The notes beneath the pieces were generated by a model that made no database searches, was not told the DNA's origin, and was given only the letters and a program-made list of their open reading frames with translations. The position numbers and the translations under genes are program-made. Source: Pseudomonadota bacterium (GTDB lineage: Bacteria; Pseudomonadota; Gammaproteobacteria; Steroidobacterales; Steroidobacteraceae). From it: DNA of 64,000 bases. Below, piece after piece: positions 33,824-43,659 of this stretch; within the stretch, counting starts at the first letter, position 1; every line of letters begins with the position of its first letter. The DNA is taken from contig JADIZR010000006.1 of assembly GCA_016704655.1 (NCBI GenBank), forward strand, positions 124,001 through 188,000. The letters are read 5' to 3'.

Positions 33824-35680
33824 ATGCGTGCAAGCTGGTGCCCGGGGAGGGGCCCGCTGCTCCGTGGGCTGCGGTCGTTGGGCATCGTGGCGGCCACGTT
33901 GCTCGCGGTTGTATCCGGTAACGCAAATGCTGCGGCCGCGACGGCCGATCCACCCAGCTGCCGCATGGTACGGCTCGCGGACATCGGCTGGACTGCGGAA
34001 ACCGCGACGACGGCCGTGCTCGCGCAGATGCTTGCCGACCTGGGCTACAAGCCTGTGATTACGGTGCTTTCCGTGCCGGTGACGTTGGAGTCGATGAAGA
34101 ACGGCGACATCGACGTCTTTCTCGGCAACTGGATGCCGGCGCAGGCAGCGATGCTGCAGCCCTACACCGATGACGGGTCCGTCGAAGTCGTCCGCCACAA
34201 CCTGGTCGGTGCGAAGTACACGCTCGGCGTGCCCGACTATTTGCACGATGCGGGTCTCAAGGACTTCGCGGACATCCAGCGATTCAGAAAAGAGCTGGGG
34301 GCATCGATTTACGGCATCGAGCCAGGCAACGACGGCAACCACATCATCCTCGAGCTGATCAGGAAGAATGAGTTTGGCCTTGGCGGCTTCAAGCTGGTCG
34401 AGTCGAGCGAGCAGGGCATGCTCGCGCAGGTCGAACGGGCCTACCGGACCAGGCAGCCGGTCGTGTTCCTGGCATGGGCCCCGCACCCGATGAACACGCA
34501 TTTCAACGTTCGTTACCTCACGGGTGGCGATGCGAGCTTTGGCCCGGATTTCGGCGCGGCCACGGTCAGCACGCTGGTGCGCAAGGGCTACCTGCAGGAA
34601 TGTCCCAACGTTGCACGGTTGCTCGCGAACCTCGAGTTCACGATTGAACTCGAGAACGAGTGGATGGACCGCATATTGAGCGACAAGGTGCGAACCGCCG
34701 ACCTCGCAGTCGAGTGGCTCGCCAGGCGTGAACCGGTCGTGGCAACCTGGCTTGAAGGCGTTCACGGCTTCGATGGCCGACCCGCGCTGCGGGCCGTCGA
34801 TAAACCCGCGAAGCTCAGTCACCTGAGTGCCTTCGAAACCTGGATCACGGCCAACAAGATTCCGGTCGGCGACGCTGCCACGACGTTCGTCGAATACACC
34901 AAGCAACACGCTCGCGGCCTCTTCGATGGCATCGCAGCCGTGTTGACCGGTTCGACCAACGTGGTCGCGCGGATCCTGAACGGTGTTCCGGCCCCGGTAC
35001 TCATCCTGTTGATCGCCGGACTGTCGTGGGTACTGCGGCGCTCGGTCGGTCTCGCCGTGTTCATAGTGATGTCGCTGCTCTTCATCATGAACCAGGGTTA
35101 CTGGGACGCGACGCTGGAAACGCTGACGCTGGTCCTCGTGGCCGCAATGGTCGCTACCGTCATTGGCGTCCCGCTTGGGATCTGGGGTGCGAAACGACCG
35201 CGCGTGTACGCCGCGATGCGTCCGGTGCTCGACCTGATGCAGACCTTGCCGACGTTCGTCTACCTGACTCCGACGCTCGTCTTGTTCGGACTCGGCATCG
35301 TGCCCGGCCTTATTTCGACGATCATTTTCGCGTTGCCCGCGCCGATCCGCCTGACGGAGCTCGGCATCGCGTCCGTGCCGAAGACGCTGCGTGAGGCCGG
35401 GCAGGCCTTTGGCGCCACGCCGCTGCAACTCCTCTTCAAGGTCGAACTGCCGAGCGCCCGGCCGATGATCCTTGCCGGCATCACCCAGTGCATCATGCTC
35501 AGCCTGTCGATGGTCGTCATCGCAGCGCTGGTCGGGGCGGGCGGGCTCGGCGTGCCGGTCGTGCGCGCGCTCAACACCGTGCAGGTTGGCATGGGGTTCG
35601 AGGCGGGCCTGGCCATCGTGCTGCTCGCGATCATGCTCGATCGCATCAGCCGGCCGGCCGAGAAGAAGGGGCAGGAATGA
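33824..35680 (+). CDS. Fused substrate-binding protein/permease of a choline-betaine ABC importer
   Basis: The 618-residue protein joins two functions. After a signal sequence, residues about 45-330 form an OpuAC-type binding domain with ligand-cage aromatics (DIGWTAETATT, LGNWMPAQ, YGIEPGNDGN, WAPHPMN), the pattern of choline/betaine binding proteins such as ChoX. Residues about 355-605 form a ProW/ChoW-type permease with six or more helices and the EAA-like loop LREAGQAFGATPLQLLFKVELP. The binding domain comes first, the reverse of the permease-first fusion known in OpuA/BusA systems. The ATPase gene overlaps its stop as ATGA. Confidence 0.9.
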   Translation: MRASWCPGRGPLLRGLRSLGIVAATLLAVVSGNANAAAATADPPSCRMVRLADIGWTAETATTAVLAQMLADLGYKPVITVLSVPVTLESMKNGDIDVFLGNWMPAQAAMLQPYTDDGSVEVVRHNLVGAKYTLGVPDYLHDAGLKDFADIQRFRKELGASIYGIEPGNDGNHIILELIRKNEFGLGGFKLVESSEQGMLAQVERAYRTRQPVVFLAWAPHPMNTHFNVRYLTGGDASFGPDFGAATVSTLVRKGYLQECPNVARLLANLEFTIELENEWMDRILSDKVRTADLAVEWLARREPVVATWLEGVHGFDGRPALRAVDKPAKLSHLSAFETWITANKIPVGDAATTFVEYTKQHARGLFDGIAAVLTGSTNVVARILNGVPAPVLILLIAGLSWVLRRSVGLAVFIVMSLLFIMNQGYWDATLETLTLVLVAAMVATVIGVPLGIWGAKRPRVYAAMRPVLDLMQTLPTFVYLTPTLVLFGLGIVPGLISTIIFALPAPIRLTELGIASVPKTLREAGQAFGATPLQLLFKVELPSARPMILAGITQCIMLSLSMVVIAALVGAGGLGVPVVRALNTVQVGMGFEAGLAIVLLAIMLDRISRPAEKKGQE

Positions 35681-36820
35681 GCAGCGCAGCGCTCGAGTTC
35701 GACCGGGTCGATATCCTGTTCTCGGCCGAGTCGGGACGCAGGCGCGAGGCCGCGCTCAAGGCCGCGCTGCAGCGACTCGACGAAGGTCGCGATCGCAACG
35801 AGATCGAGACCGCCACGGGCGTCGTCGTGGGCGTGAGCCAGGCGAGCCTCACGGTCCAGCGCGGCCAGATCTCGGTCCTGATGGGTCTCTCAGGGTCCGG
35901 CAAGTCGACGCTGCTGCGTGCAGCGAACGGTCTTAACCGCGTCACGCGCGGCCGCGTGCTCGTCAACGATGGTGACCAGCAGATCGACGTCGCCAGGTGC
36001 GATGCGGCCACGCTGCGCCGCCTGCGTCGCGGCACGATCGCGATGATCTTCCAGCAGTTCGGCCTGTTGCCATGGCGCACCGTGCGCGAGAACGTCGGGC
36101 TCGGGCTCGAGCTGCGCGGCGACTCCACTGCCGAGCGTCGTCGCATCGTCGATGAAAAGCTGCAGCTGGTCGGCCTGGAGCGCTGGGCCGACCGCTACGG
36201 CCATGAGCTGTCGGGCGGCATGCAGCAGCGCGTCGGGCTGGCGCGTGCCTTCGCGACCGACGCCCCCATCCTGCTGATGGACGAACCGTTCTCGGCGCTC
36301 GACCCGCTGATCCGCACCAAGCTGCAGGACGAACTGCTCGCGCTGCAGGCGCGCGTGCGCAAGACGATCCTGTTCGTCACGCACGATCTCGACGAGGCGC
36401 TCAAGCTCGGCAACCAGACGACGGTGCTCGAGGGCGGACGCATCGTGCAGACCGGCACGCCCGAGGACATCGTGCTGCGTCCGGCGAATGCCTACGTCGG
36501 TGAGTTCGTGCAGCACATGAATCCGTTGTCGGTCCTGAACGGCCGCATGGTCATGCGCCCATGGACCCCTCGACGGGCAGGGCCGTCCAATCGCTGCTGC
36601 TTTTGAGGGCCAGACGCTCGGCATTCGCACTTCGCCGACGGAAGGCGAGGGCCTCATCGTCGCCGACGTGGACACGCCGCTGCGCCAGCTCATCCAATGG
36701 TGTCGGTCCGGACACCCCGTACTGCTCGCCGAGAACGGCGTCGTGCAGGGCGTTTGCGGACCCACCGACGTCATCCGTGCGCTCGCCACCAGCGACGCAC
36801 GCGCTCGAGCTCCAACCTAG
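35677..36820 (+). CDS. ATPase of the choline-betaine ABC importer (frameshifted near the C-terminus)
   Basis: The protein has a ChoV/OpuAA-type N-terminal extension, a Walker A GLSGSGKST (70-78), a signature LSGGMQQR and a Walker B ILLMDEP. The first frame stops at 36606 soon after HMNPLSVLNGR. In the next frame an unbroken stretch continues through GQTLGIRTSPTEGEG, ADVDTPLRQLIQW and VLLAENGVVQGVCGPTDVI to a TAG at 36818, which reads like the regulatory CBS-type tail of this family. The whole interval is one base longer than a multiple of three, so a single inserted base near 36550-36570 explains it; the repaired protein has 380 residues. Confidence 0.85.
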
Positions 36821-36838
36821 CCTGACTGGTCGATTCCA

Positions 36839-39191
36839 ATGCTGGAGATGTCTATGTCAATTCGAAACCTGCTGACCCCGGCTGCCCGTGTTTCAGGATC
36901 GCTCGCCGGTGCCGTCGCGGCGGCGCTTGCAATGGGTTCGTCGCTGCCGGCGCATGCACAGCAGGTCGGCGCCAGTTCCGGCATCGAAGAAATCGTGGTC
37001 ACCGCCCAGCGCCGCGAGGAAAACCTGCAGGACGTCGGCATCGCCGTTACCGCGCTCAGTGGCCAGATGCTGACCGACATGAACATGACCATGGCGACGG
37101 ACATTACACGCGCCGTGCCCAGCCTGAAGATGAATGCGTATTCATCCTCGCAGGTCGTGTTCAACATCCGCGGCGTGTCGCAGAACGATTACGGCGACCA
37201 GCAGGAGCCGCCCGTCGCCGTGTACCAGGACGACAGCTACGCCAGTTCGATCAACGTCGCGAGCTTCCCTGTCTTCGACCTTGCACGCGTCGAGGTCCTG
37301 CGCGGGCCGCAAGGCACCCTGTTCGGCCGCAACGCTACGGGCGGAGCCATCCAGTTCGTGTCGAACAAGCCGACCGAGGACTTCGAAGGCTACGCCACTG
37401 CCACCGTCGGCAGCTACAGCCAGTTCATCGTCGAGGGGGCCCTGTCGGGACCGCTGGCGGACAACGTCCAGGCTCGCATCGCTGCCATCAGCAACACCGA
37501 CGACGGCTACATGGAATCGATCGTCGCTGGCGTGCCCGACCGCGGCGGCAACGACCACTACGCCGTGCGCGGGCAGCTCGCGTGGCAGCCTTCCGAGACG
37601 ACGGACCTCAACCTGATCGTCCGCTACATGAAGGCGAACAAGGAAACCCAGGCCGGCATCTATTCGCAGGAGCCTGCGTGCCCGAACGACCAGTTCCAGG
37701 GCGAGTTCACGCAGCGCGATCAATCGTGCGCCTTCTGGGGCACTGGGCCGGGCGAGGGCGGTACGGGGTATCGTAATGACGCGATCACGCCGAGCCGCGG
37801 CGGCGATCCGTGGAAGACCGCGGAAACACAGCGTTCCTACGTCGACCGCGAGATCACGGGCGCCACGCTGCACTTCGACTGGGACATCGGCGACCTGCAC
37901 CTCGTCTCGATCACCGACTACCAGGACGCCACCAAGTTCTATCTCGAAGGCGGCGATGCGTCGCCTGTGGACGGCGTGCTGTTCTACCAGGGCAGCGACC
38001 TCCAGCAGTATTCGCAGGAATTCCGCCTGTCGGGCCAGATGGGCAGCCACACGTGGGTGGCGGGCCTGTAACGGCATGAATGTAGACGGGGATTACACTG
38101 GCAAGTTCGCGACTCCGTTCTACGGTTACGACCCGACCATCGAGATGTCGCAGGAGACGACCTCGTACGCAATCTTCGCCCAGGACGAATGGCAGTTCGC
38201 CGACGCCTGGAAGCTGATCGTCGGCGCGCGCTACTGGAGCGACGAACGCGAGGGAGCTTACTTCGGCACGGCGCCGGAGGTGCCGGGGCTCTCGGCGCCG
38301 GTCACGATCATCTTCAACCGGAACGAAGTCGCGCCGACGGGCGGGTCGATCACGCCGGCTGACGCGAAGAACAGCTTCGACGGCGTGACCGCACGCGTGC
38401 AGCTCGACTGGAAGCTGACCGATGACCTGCTGCTGTACGGAAGCTTCAACCGTGGCAGCAAGAGCGGTGGTTACACGTTCTCGACGGGCACGCCGTACGA
38501 CCCGGACGGCAGTCTCACGATTCCGCGCGCGTTCCTCGAGGGCATGCCCTTCGACGAGGAAACGCTGGATGCGTTCGAGCTCGGTGCCAAGACGATGTTT
38601 GGCGATTCGACGACCCTCAACGTCGCCGCGTTCTACTATGACTATTCGGACTACCAGGCCTTCGCGCAGTTCGGCCCGGTGCAGACCGTCATCAACCTCG
38701 ACGCCGAGACGACCGGCCTCGAGGCCGAACTCACGTCGCGGCCTATCGCAGGGCTTACGCTGCGCCTCGGCGCCTCGTTCCTCGACACCAAGGTCAAGGA
38801 CGTGCCGCTGCCGGACACCGTCACGATCGAAGATCACGACTTGCCGCAGGCGCCGGACTTCTCGGGCAATGCGCTCGCCCGGTACGAGTTCGGCCTGGCC
38901 GGCGGCACGGTCGGCATCCAGGGCGACGTGCTGTACTCGAGCGAATTCTGCTTCACCGTGCTCTGCGCACCGGTCGAGCAGGAGGACGCCTACACCGTGG
39001 CGAACGCCCGGTTGAGCTACGACAGCGGTGACGGTCGCTGGGGTGTGGCGGTCTTCGTCGACAACCTGTTCGAGGAGAAGTATCGCGTGTACGCGTTCGA
39101 CAGCTCGTTGTTCGCGGGCGTGGTCGCTGGCGTCTATGCCAGGCCGCGCTGGTACGGGCTGAGCGCCACCTACCGATTCGGGTCGCTCTGA
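36839..39191 (+). CDS. TonB-dependent receptor (frameshifted)
   Basis: Two frames encode one outer-membrane receptor of 783 residues. The first has a signal peptide (cleavage near AHAQQ), the plug opening EIVVTAQRREENLQDV, and VEVLRGPQGTLFGRNATGGA; it halts at a TAA in HTWVAGL. The second continues with GMNVDGDYTGKFATPF and ends in YGLSATYRFGSL, a barrel-closing strand. Reading gtacgg instead of gtaacgg at 38070-38071 restores VAGLYGMNV. TonB receptors import cobalamin, siderophores or larger organics. Here it follows the importer operon by 18 bases and precedes an MttB homologue, so a cofactor or methylated-amine role is possible. Confidence 0.85.
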
Positions 39192-39201
39192 ACTCAGGCC
39201 G

Positions 39202-39236
39202 GGTCCCCGCGTGTCGCCATCGGTGGCGCGCGGGGG
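39202..39236 (+). terminator. Stem-loop after the TonB receptor gene
   Basis: An imperfect GC-rich stem (ccccgcg with cgcgggg, extended inward by cgcc/ggcg pairs) follows the receptor stop by about 10 bases. No clear T-run follows, so termination strength is uncertain. Confidence 0.4.
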
Positions 39237-39317
39237 CAAGTCGTTGTCGCAAATTGATCAGTCGCCCAGTGGCGGGGCGACCATACTGGTTTCCTAGCAG
39301 CCGGGAACGGAACCACC

Positions 39318-40898
39318 ATGTCCAACATGGAAGAACAGCAGCCCGCCGCCGAAAGGCGCCCGCAACGCGCCAGCGGCCGTGACGCCAAGCGTGCCGCGCG
39401 TGCAGCCCGTGCCGGCGCCTCGATTCCGTACATCACACGCTCGATCCCGTATTTCGAGGTCCTGACCGACGAGGGCCTGTCGATCATCGAGCAGAACGCC
39501 GAGACGATCCTTGCGGAGTACGGCATCGAGTTCCGCGAGGACGACGAAGCACTGGCGCTGTGGCAAGCGGCCGGCGCCGACGTGCAGGGTTCGCTCGTCA
39601 GGTTCCCGCGTGGCATGTGCCGCGAACTGGTGCAGAACAACGCGCCGCCCGAGTTCGTGCAGTACGCGCGTAACCCGGCGCGCAATGTCCGCATCGGCGG
39701 CAATTCGACGGTGTTCGCCCCTGCTTACGGTTCGCCGTTCATCCTGAACGCGGACGAAGGCCGCCGTTACGCCCGCATCGACGACTTCCGCAATTTCGTC
39801 AAGCTTGCCTACATGGCGAATTCGCTGCACCACTCGGGTGGCACGATCTGCGAACCGGTCGACCTGCCGGTCAACAAGCGCCATCTCGACATGGTGTACA
39901 GCCACCTCAAGTACAGCGACAAAGCCTTCATGGGCTCGGTCACTGCACCCGAGCGCGCGCGGGACAGCGTCGAACTGGCGAAGATCGCCTTCGGCGCCGA
40001 AGCGATCGATCCTGCCACCGGCAAGCTGCGCACGATGATGATCAGCCTGATCAACGTGAACTCGCCGATGGTCTACGACGCGACCATGCTCGGCGCGCTG
40101 AAGGTGTATGCGCGCGCGAACCAGGCGACCATCATCACACCGTTCATCCTGTCCGGCGCAATGTCGCCCGTCACGGTGGCCGGCACGGCAGCGCAAACGC
40201 TCGCCGAAGCGCTTGCCGGCATGGCATTCGCGCAGCTCGTCAATCCGGGCGCCCCGGTGGTGCTCGGCAGCTTTGCCTCGTCGATTTCGATGCAGTCGGG
40301 TGCGCCCACGTTCGGTACGCCGGAGCCGGCCCTCGTGCTCTACACGATGGCGGCGCTCGCGCGGCGGCTTGGCGTGCCGTTCCGCTCGGGCGGCAGCCTG
40401 TGCGCCTCGAAGGTGCCCGACGCGCAGGCCGCGTTCGAGTCGGCGCAGACCCTGTTGCCGACGTGCCTGGCCGGCGTGAACTTCGTGCTGCACACCGCGG
40501 GCTGGCTCGAAGGCGGCCTCGCGATGGGCTACGAGAAATTCATGATGGACGTGGACCAGGCCGGGATGATGCACACGCTGCTCGCCGGTGTGGACCTGTC
40601 GCCCAACGGCCAGGCCATGGATGCCATCAGGGAAGTGGGGCCGGGCAACCACTTCCTGGGTTGCGCGCACACGCAGGCCAACTTCGAAAGCGCGTTCTAC
40701 CGCTCGCCGCTGGCCGACAACAACAGCTTCGAGCAGTGGCAGGCCGAAGGCTCGCTCGACATGGCGCAGCGCGCCAATGCGCTCTGGAAGCGCCAGCTGA
40801 ACGAGTATGTGCCACCGCCGCTTGATCCCGCCGTGGACGAAGCGCTGCTCGATTACATCAACCGGCAGAAGGCGGCGACGCCCGACTCGAACATCTGA
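39318..40898 (+). CDS. MttB-superfamily corrinoid methyltransferase, copy 1 (no pyrrolysine)
   Basis: The 526-residue protein belongs to the trimethylamine-methyltransferase superfamily. Members move a methyl group from a quaternary or tertiary amine to a corrinoid protein. It has the family blocks IPYFEVLTDEGLSIIEQNAE at the start, NSLHHSGGTICEP, PFILSGAMSPVTVAGT and GWLEGGLAMGYEKFMMDVDQ. The frame is open throughout, with no in-frame TAG, so it is of the non-pyrrolysine type exemplified by glycine-betaine methyltransferase MtgB. The ATG was chosen over upstream codons because it lies just after GGGAACGGAACC. The corrinoid protein gene is about 9 kb downstream. Confidence 0.88.
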   Translation: MSNMEEQQPAAERRPQRASGRDAKRAARAARAGASIPYITRSIPYFEVLTDEGLSIIEQNAETILAEYGIEFREDDEALALWQAAGADVQGSLVRFPRGMCRELVQNNAPPEFVQYARNPARNVRIGGNSTVFAPAYGSPFILNADEGRRYARIDDFRNFVKLAYMANSLHHSGGTICEPVDLPVNKRHLDMVYSHLKYSDKAFMGSVTAPERARDSVELAKIAFGAEAIDPATGKLRTMMISLINVNSPMVYDATMLGALKVYARANQATIITPFILSGAMSPVTVAGTAAQTLAEALAGMAFAQLVNPGAPVVLGSFASSISMQSGAPTFGTPEPALVLYTMAALARRLGVPFRSGGSLCASKVPDAQAAFESAQTLLPTCLAGVNFVLHTAGWLEGGLAMGYEKFMMDVDQAGMMHTLLAGVDLSPNGQAMDAIREVGPGNHFLGCAHTQANFESAFYRSPLADNNSFEQWQAEGSLDMAQRANALWKRQLNEYVPPPLDPAVDEALLDYINRQKAATPDSNI

Positions 40899-41433
40899 GG
40901 CGTTCGCCTCTCCCGCTTCAGCAGGAGAGAGCGTCCGCAGGTCGGGTGAGGGTACGTCGCAAGGCCCACCGGTACGGGTCCGGGTCTTCCTCGGCGTCGC
41001 GACCTGCTCGAGCGAGCGAAGCGATGGTGGCAGCGAAGCAGCGACACGGCGACGGTGCCGCTTCGCTCTTCACGCTCGAGCTGCGGCGTTCGACACGGAG
41101 CGCCGAGGAAGGCCCGGACCCGTACCGACGGGCCGCCGGCGCCACCGAGACCACGCGGAACCCCGCGCGCCGCCCCGGCGGTTCCGCGGGTTCCGGTGTT
41201 CCGCTCCGTCGCCGCACAGGCAGGTGCGGGGTTGCGCATTTTCCGCACTGGCACCATCGCCGAGCACCGTTCGAGCAAGATCGATGCGCTCCGCTGCATT
41301 CACGGCGTGGCTCGGGCAAGCCGGAACGGGCCGCGTCCTCTGGGCGCGGCCGGGCCAGGGCGGGGCGGGGGTTCCGTTAGACTCGGCCGGAGGCGGGCCG
41401 GCCGCCTCACGATCATCGATAGCGAGCGATCTC
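40899..41433. other. Structured intergenic region before the S9 peptidase gene
   Basis: These 535 bases hold no supportable gene; the overlapping ORFs are high-GC artefacts. The start (40907-40960) carries a cctctcccgcttcagcaggagag hairpin-like stretch followed by gtcgggtgagggt. It has the look of the dispersed 'ctctcccgc...gggtgaggg' repeats seen in many proteobacterial genomes. A long imperfect hairpin spans 40969-41126. Beyond about 41230 nothing is recognised apart from further short GC-rich stems. Confidence 0.65.
40969..41126. repeat. Long imperfect hairpin with nested inverted repeats
   Basis: Outer arms of 26 bases, beginning ggtacgggtccggg and ending cccggacccgtacc, match with one difference. 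Inside lie gctcgag/ctcgagc and gagcgaagcg/cgcttcgctc pairs, so the 158 bases can fold into one extended branched hairpin on either strand. It may be a mobile palindrome or a structured RNA; no promoter or terminator is obvious. Confidence 0.6.
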
Positions 41434-43537
41434 ATGCGTCACTTTATGTTCCGTGCCTGCACGCCCGCTGCTGATCCTGTCCCTGGTCGCGGGCCTCGCA
41501 CAGGGGGCCACCGAACCGGCTCGCAGGACGATCACTCACGAGGACGTCTGGCTCATGCAGCGCCCTGGCGCGCTGGCGGCCAGCCCGGACGGCCGCTGGT
41601 TCATCGCCGCGGTCGCGGAGCCGTCTTACGACGAAGAGCAGCGGCGCAGCGACCTGTGGCTGATGCCAGCCGACGGCAGCGGCCCACCGCGCCGCCTTAC
41701 CTCAGGCCGCAGCTCAGAGGGCGACCCGGTCTGGAGTCCGGACTCCACTCGCATCGCTTTCTCGGCCACGCGCGAGGACGACGAGGTGGCGCAGATCTAC
41801 GTGCTGGAACTCGGCGGTGGCGAGGCGCAGCGCGTGACCAGCTGGCCCGGCGGTGCCAAATCGCCGCGCTTCAGCCCGGACGGCAGGTCAATTCTGTTTG
41901 TAGGGCCCACGCACCCGGGCGCGGTCACGCTGGAGGACAACCGCAAGGCCGCTGCCGACCGCAAGGCGCGCAAATACAACGCACGCGCCTATGACTCGTT
42001 TCCCATCCGCCACTGGGATCGCTGGCTCGACGAGCTGCGCCCGTCGCTCATGGTCCAGCCACTCGACGGCGCCTCCGTCGCCCGCGATTTGCTCGCAGGC
42101 AGTGCGCTGCGCAAGGAGCGAGGTTTCGGTGGCCAGCTCGGCAACGAGGGCGAAACCCTCGATGCCGCCTGGACGCCCGACGGCGGCGGCGTGGTGTTCG
42201 CAGCGACCACCAACCGACACGAGGGTGCCCGCACCACGGTCAATGTATCGCTATGGCACGTGACGCTGACCGGCGGCGAGCCACGGCGGCTGACCGGCGA
42301 GGAGGGGGACTACTCCTCGCCCGAGTTCACCCCCGATGGCGCGACGCTGCTCGCCAAGGTGCAGCCTGCCTCGACGCGCTGGGTGTATTCGACCGACCGC
42401 CTGGTGCGATGGTCGTGGCCGTCGCTCGGCGAGCGCACGGTGATCACCGAGGGTGTCGCGGAGTCGGTGGGCCAGTACGTTCCCGCGCCCGACAGCCGTC
42501 ACGTGTTCTTCATCGCGGAGCAGGCTGGACACGAAAAGTTGTTCCAGGTACCGCTTACGGGCGGCGCGCCATCGCAGGTCGGCGAGCTCGGCTCCGGCAC
42601 TTATACGCGCATTGCGGTCGGCGGCACGGCCGCGGCGCCGATGGTCGGTGCGATATGGTCGAACTCGGTCAGCCCGCACGAGGTGGGACGCGTGGACCTC
42701 GCGACGGGCCGCTGGTCGGCGCTCACGACGTTCAGCACAGCGCGCGCCGCGGCGATCGACTGGCAGCCGGCCGAGACGTTCTGGTTCACCTCGAAGCGCG
42801 GCAAGCAGATCCACAACATGGTGGTGAAGCCGCCCGGGTTTGACCCGAAGAAGAAGTACCCGCTGTTCGTGGTGATCCATGGCGGCCCGCACAACATGTG
42901 GAAGGACGACTTCGTCCTCCGTTGGAACTACCACCTGCTCGCGAGCCCGGGCTACGTGGTGCTGCTCACCAACTACAGTGGCTCGACGGGTTTCGGCGAG
43001 GACTTCGCGCGCAGCATCCAGGGCGATCCGCTGGCCGGGCCGGCCAACGAGATCAACGAGGCGGCGGACCAGGCCCTCGAACGCTACCGGTTCATCGACG
43101 GCAAGCGGCAGGCCGCGGGCGGTGCAAGCTATGGCGGACACCTGGCCAACTGGCTCGCGGTCTCGACTGACCGTTACCGGGCTCTCGTGAGTCACGCCGG
43201 CCTTTACGACCTGCGCAGCCAGTGGACCACGAGCGACGTGACCTACAATCGCGAGCGCAACATCGGTGGCCCGGCCTGGGACCCGATTCCGCTGTGGCGG
43301 GAGCAGAGCCCGTTCTATCGCTCGGAGAACCTGCGCACTCCCATTCTGCTCACCTACGGCGAAAAGGACTTCCGCGTGCCGCTCAACAACGGCCTCGAGT
43401 TCTGGACGGTGCTGCAACGGCAGGACGTGCCGAGCCGGCTCGTCGTGTTCCCCGACGAGAACCACTGGGTGTTGAAGGGCGAGAACAGCCGCTATTTCTT
43501 CCAGGAGGTCCACGCCTGGCTGGCGAAGTACCTGTAG
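41434..43537 (+). CDS. S9-family serine peptidase (prolyl-oligopeptidase type), probable start frameshift
   Basis: The protein has a seven-bladed propeller region (WSPDSTRIAFS, FSPDGRSILFV, WTPDGGGVVF) and a C-terminal alpha/beta-hydrolase domain with nucleophile GGASYGGHL, catalytic GEKDFRVP and a final ENHWV histidine. It therefore resembles exported dipeptidyl or acylaminoacyl peptidases. The conserved frame opens only at a GTG at 41453. However, an ATG at 41434 in another frame followed by removal of the A at 41461 gives a classical signal peptide (MRHFMFRACRPLLILSLVAG) and 700 residues. I prefer that reading. It lies between MttB copy 1 and the corrinoid operon and has no clear place in demethylation. 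Confidence 0.88.
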
Positions 43538-43659
43538 CCACGGGCGCTGTATCCGGGGCGGTCCTCGATCGACGGGTCTGCCTTCCGGCGCGGCAGGCAC
43601 CGATCGGGACGCCTGACTCGCCCTGGGACTTGCGCGACCTCTGGCGCAAAAGGCGCGAC

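Noticed and set aside
41434..41994. Plus-strand frame running from about 40807 to 41994 as a separate gene
   Set aside because: Its second half is only a shifted reading of the S9 peptidase gene and its first half is repeat-derived; only its ATG at 41434 appears meaningful, as the probable true start of the peptidase.
43538..43659. Another copy of the aceA-downstream repeat near gggtctgccttccgg
   Set aside because: It shares only about 10 bases with the loop motif and its flanks do not form the long stem, so the resemblance may be chance.
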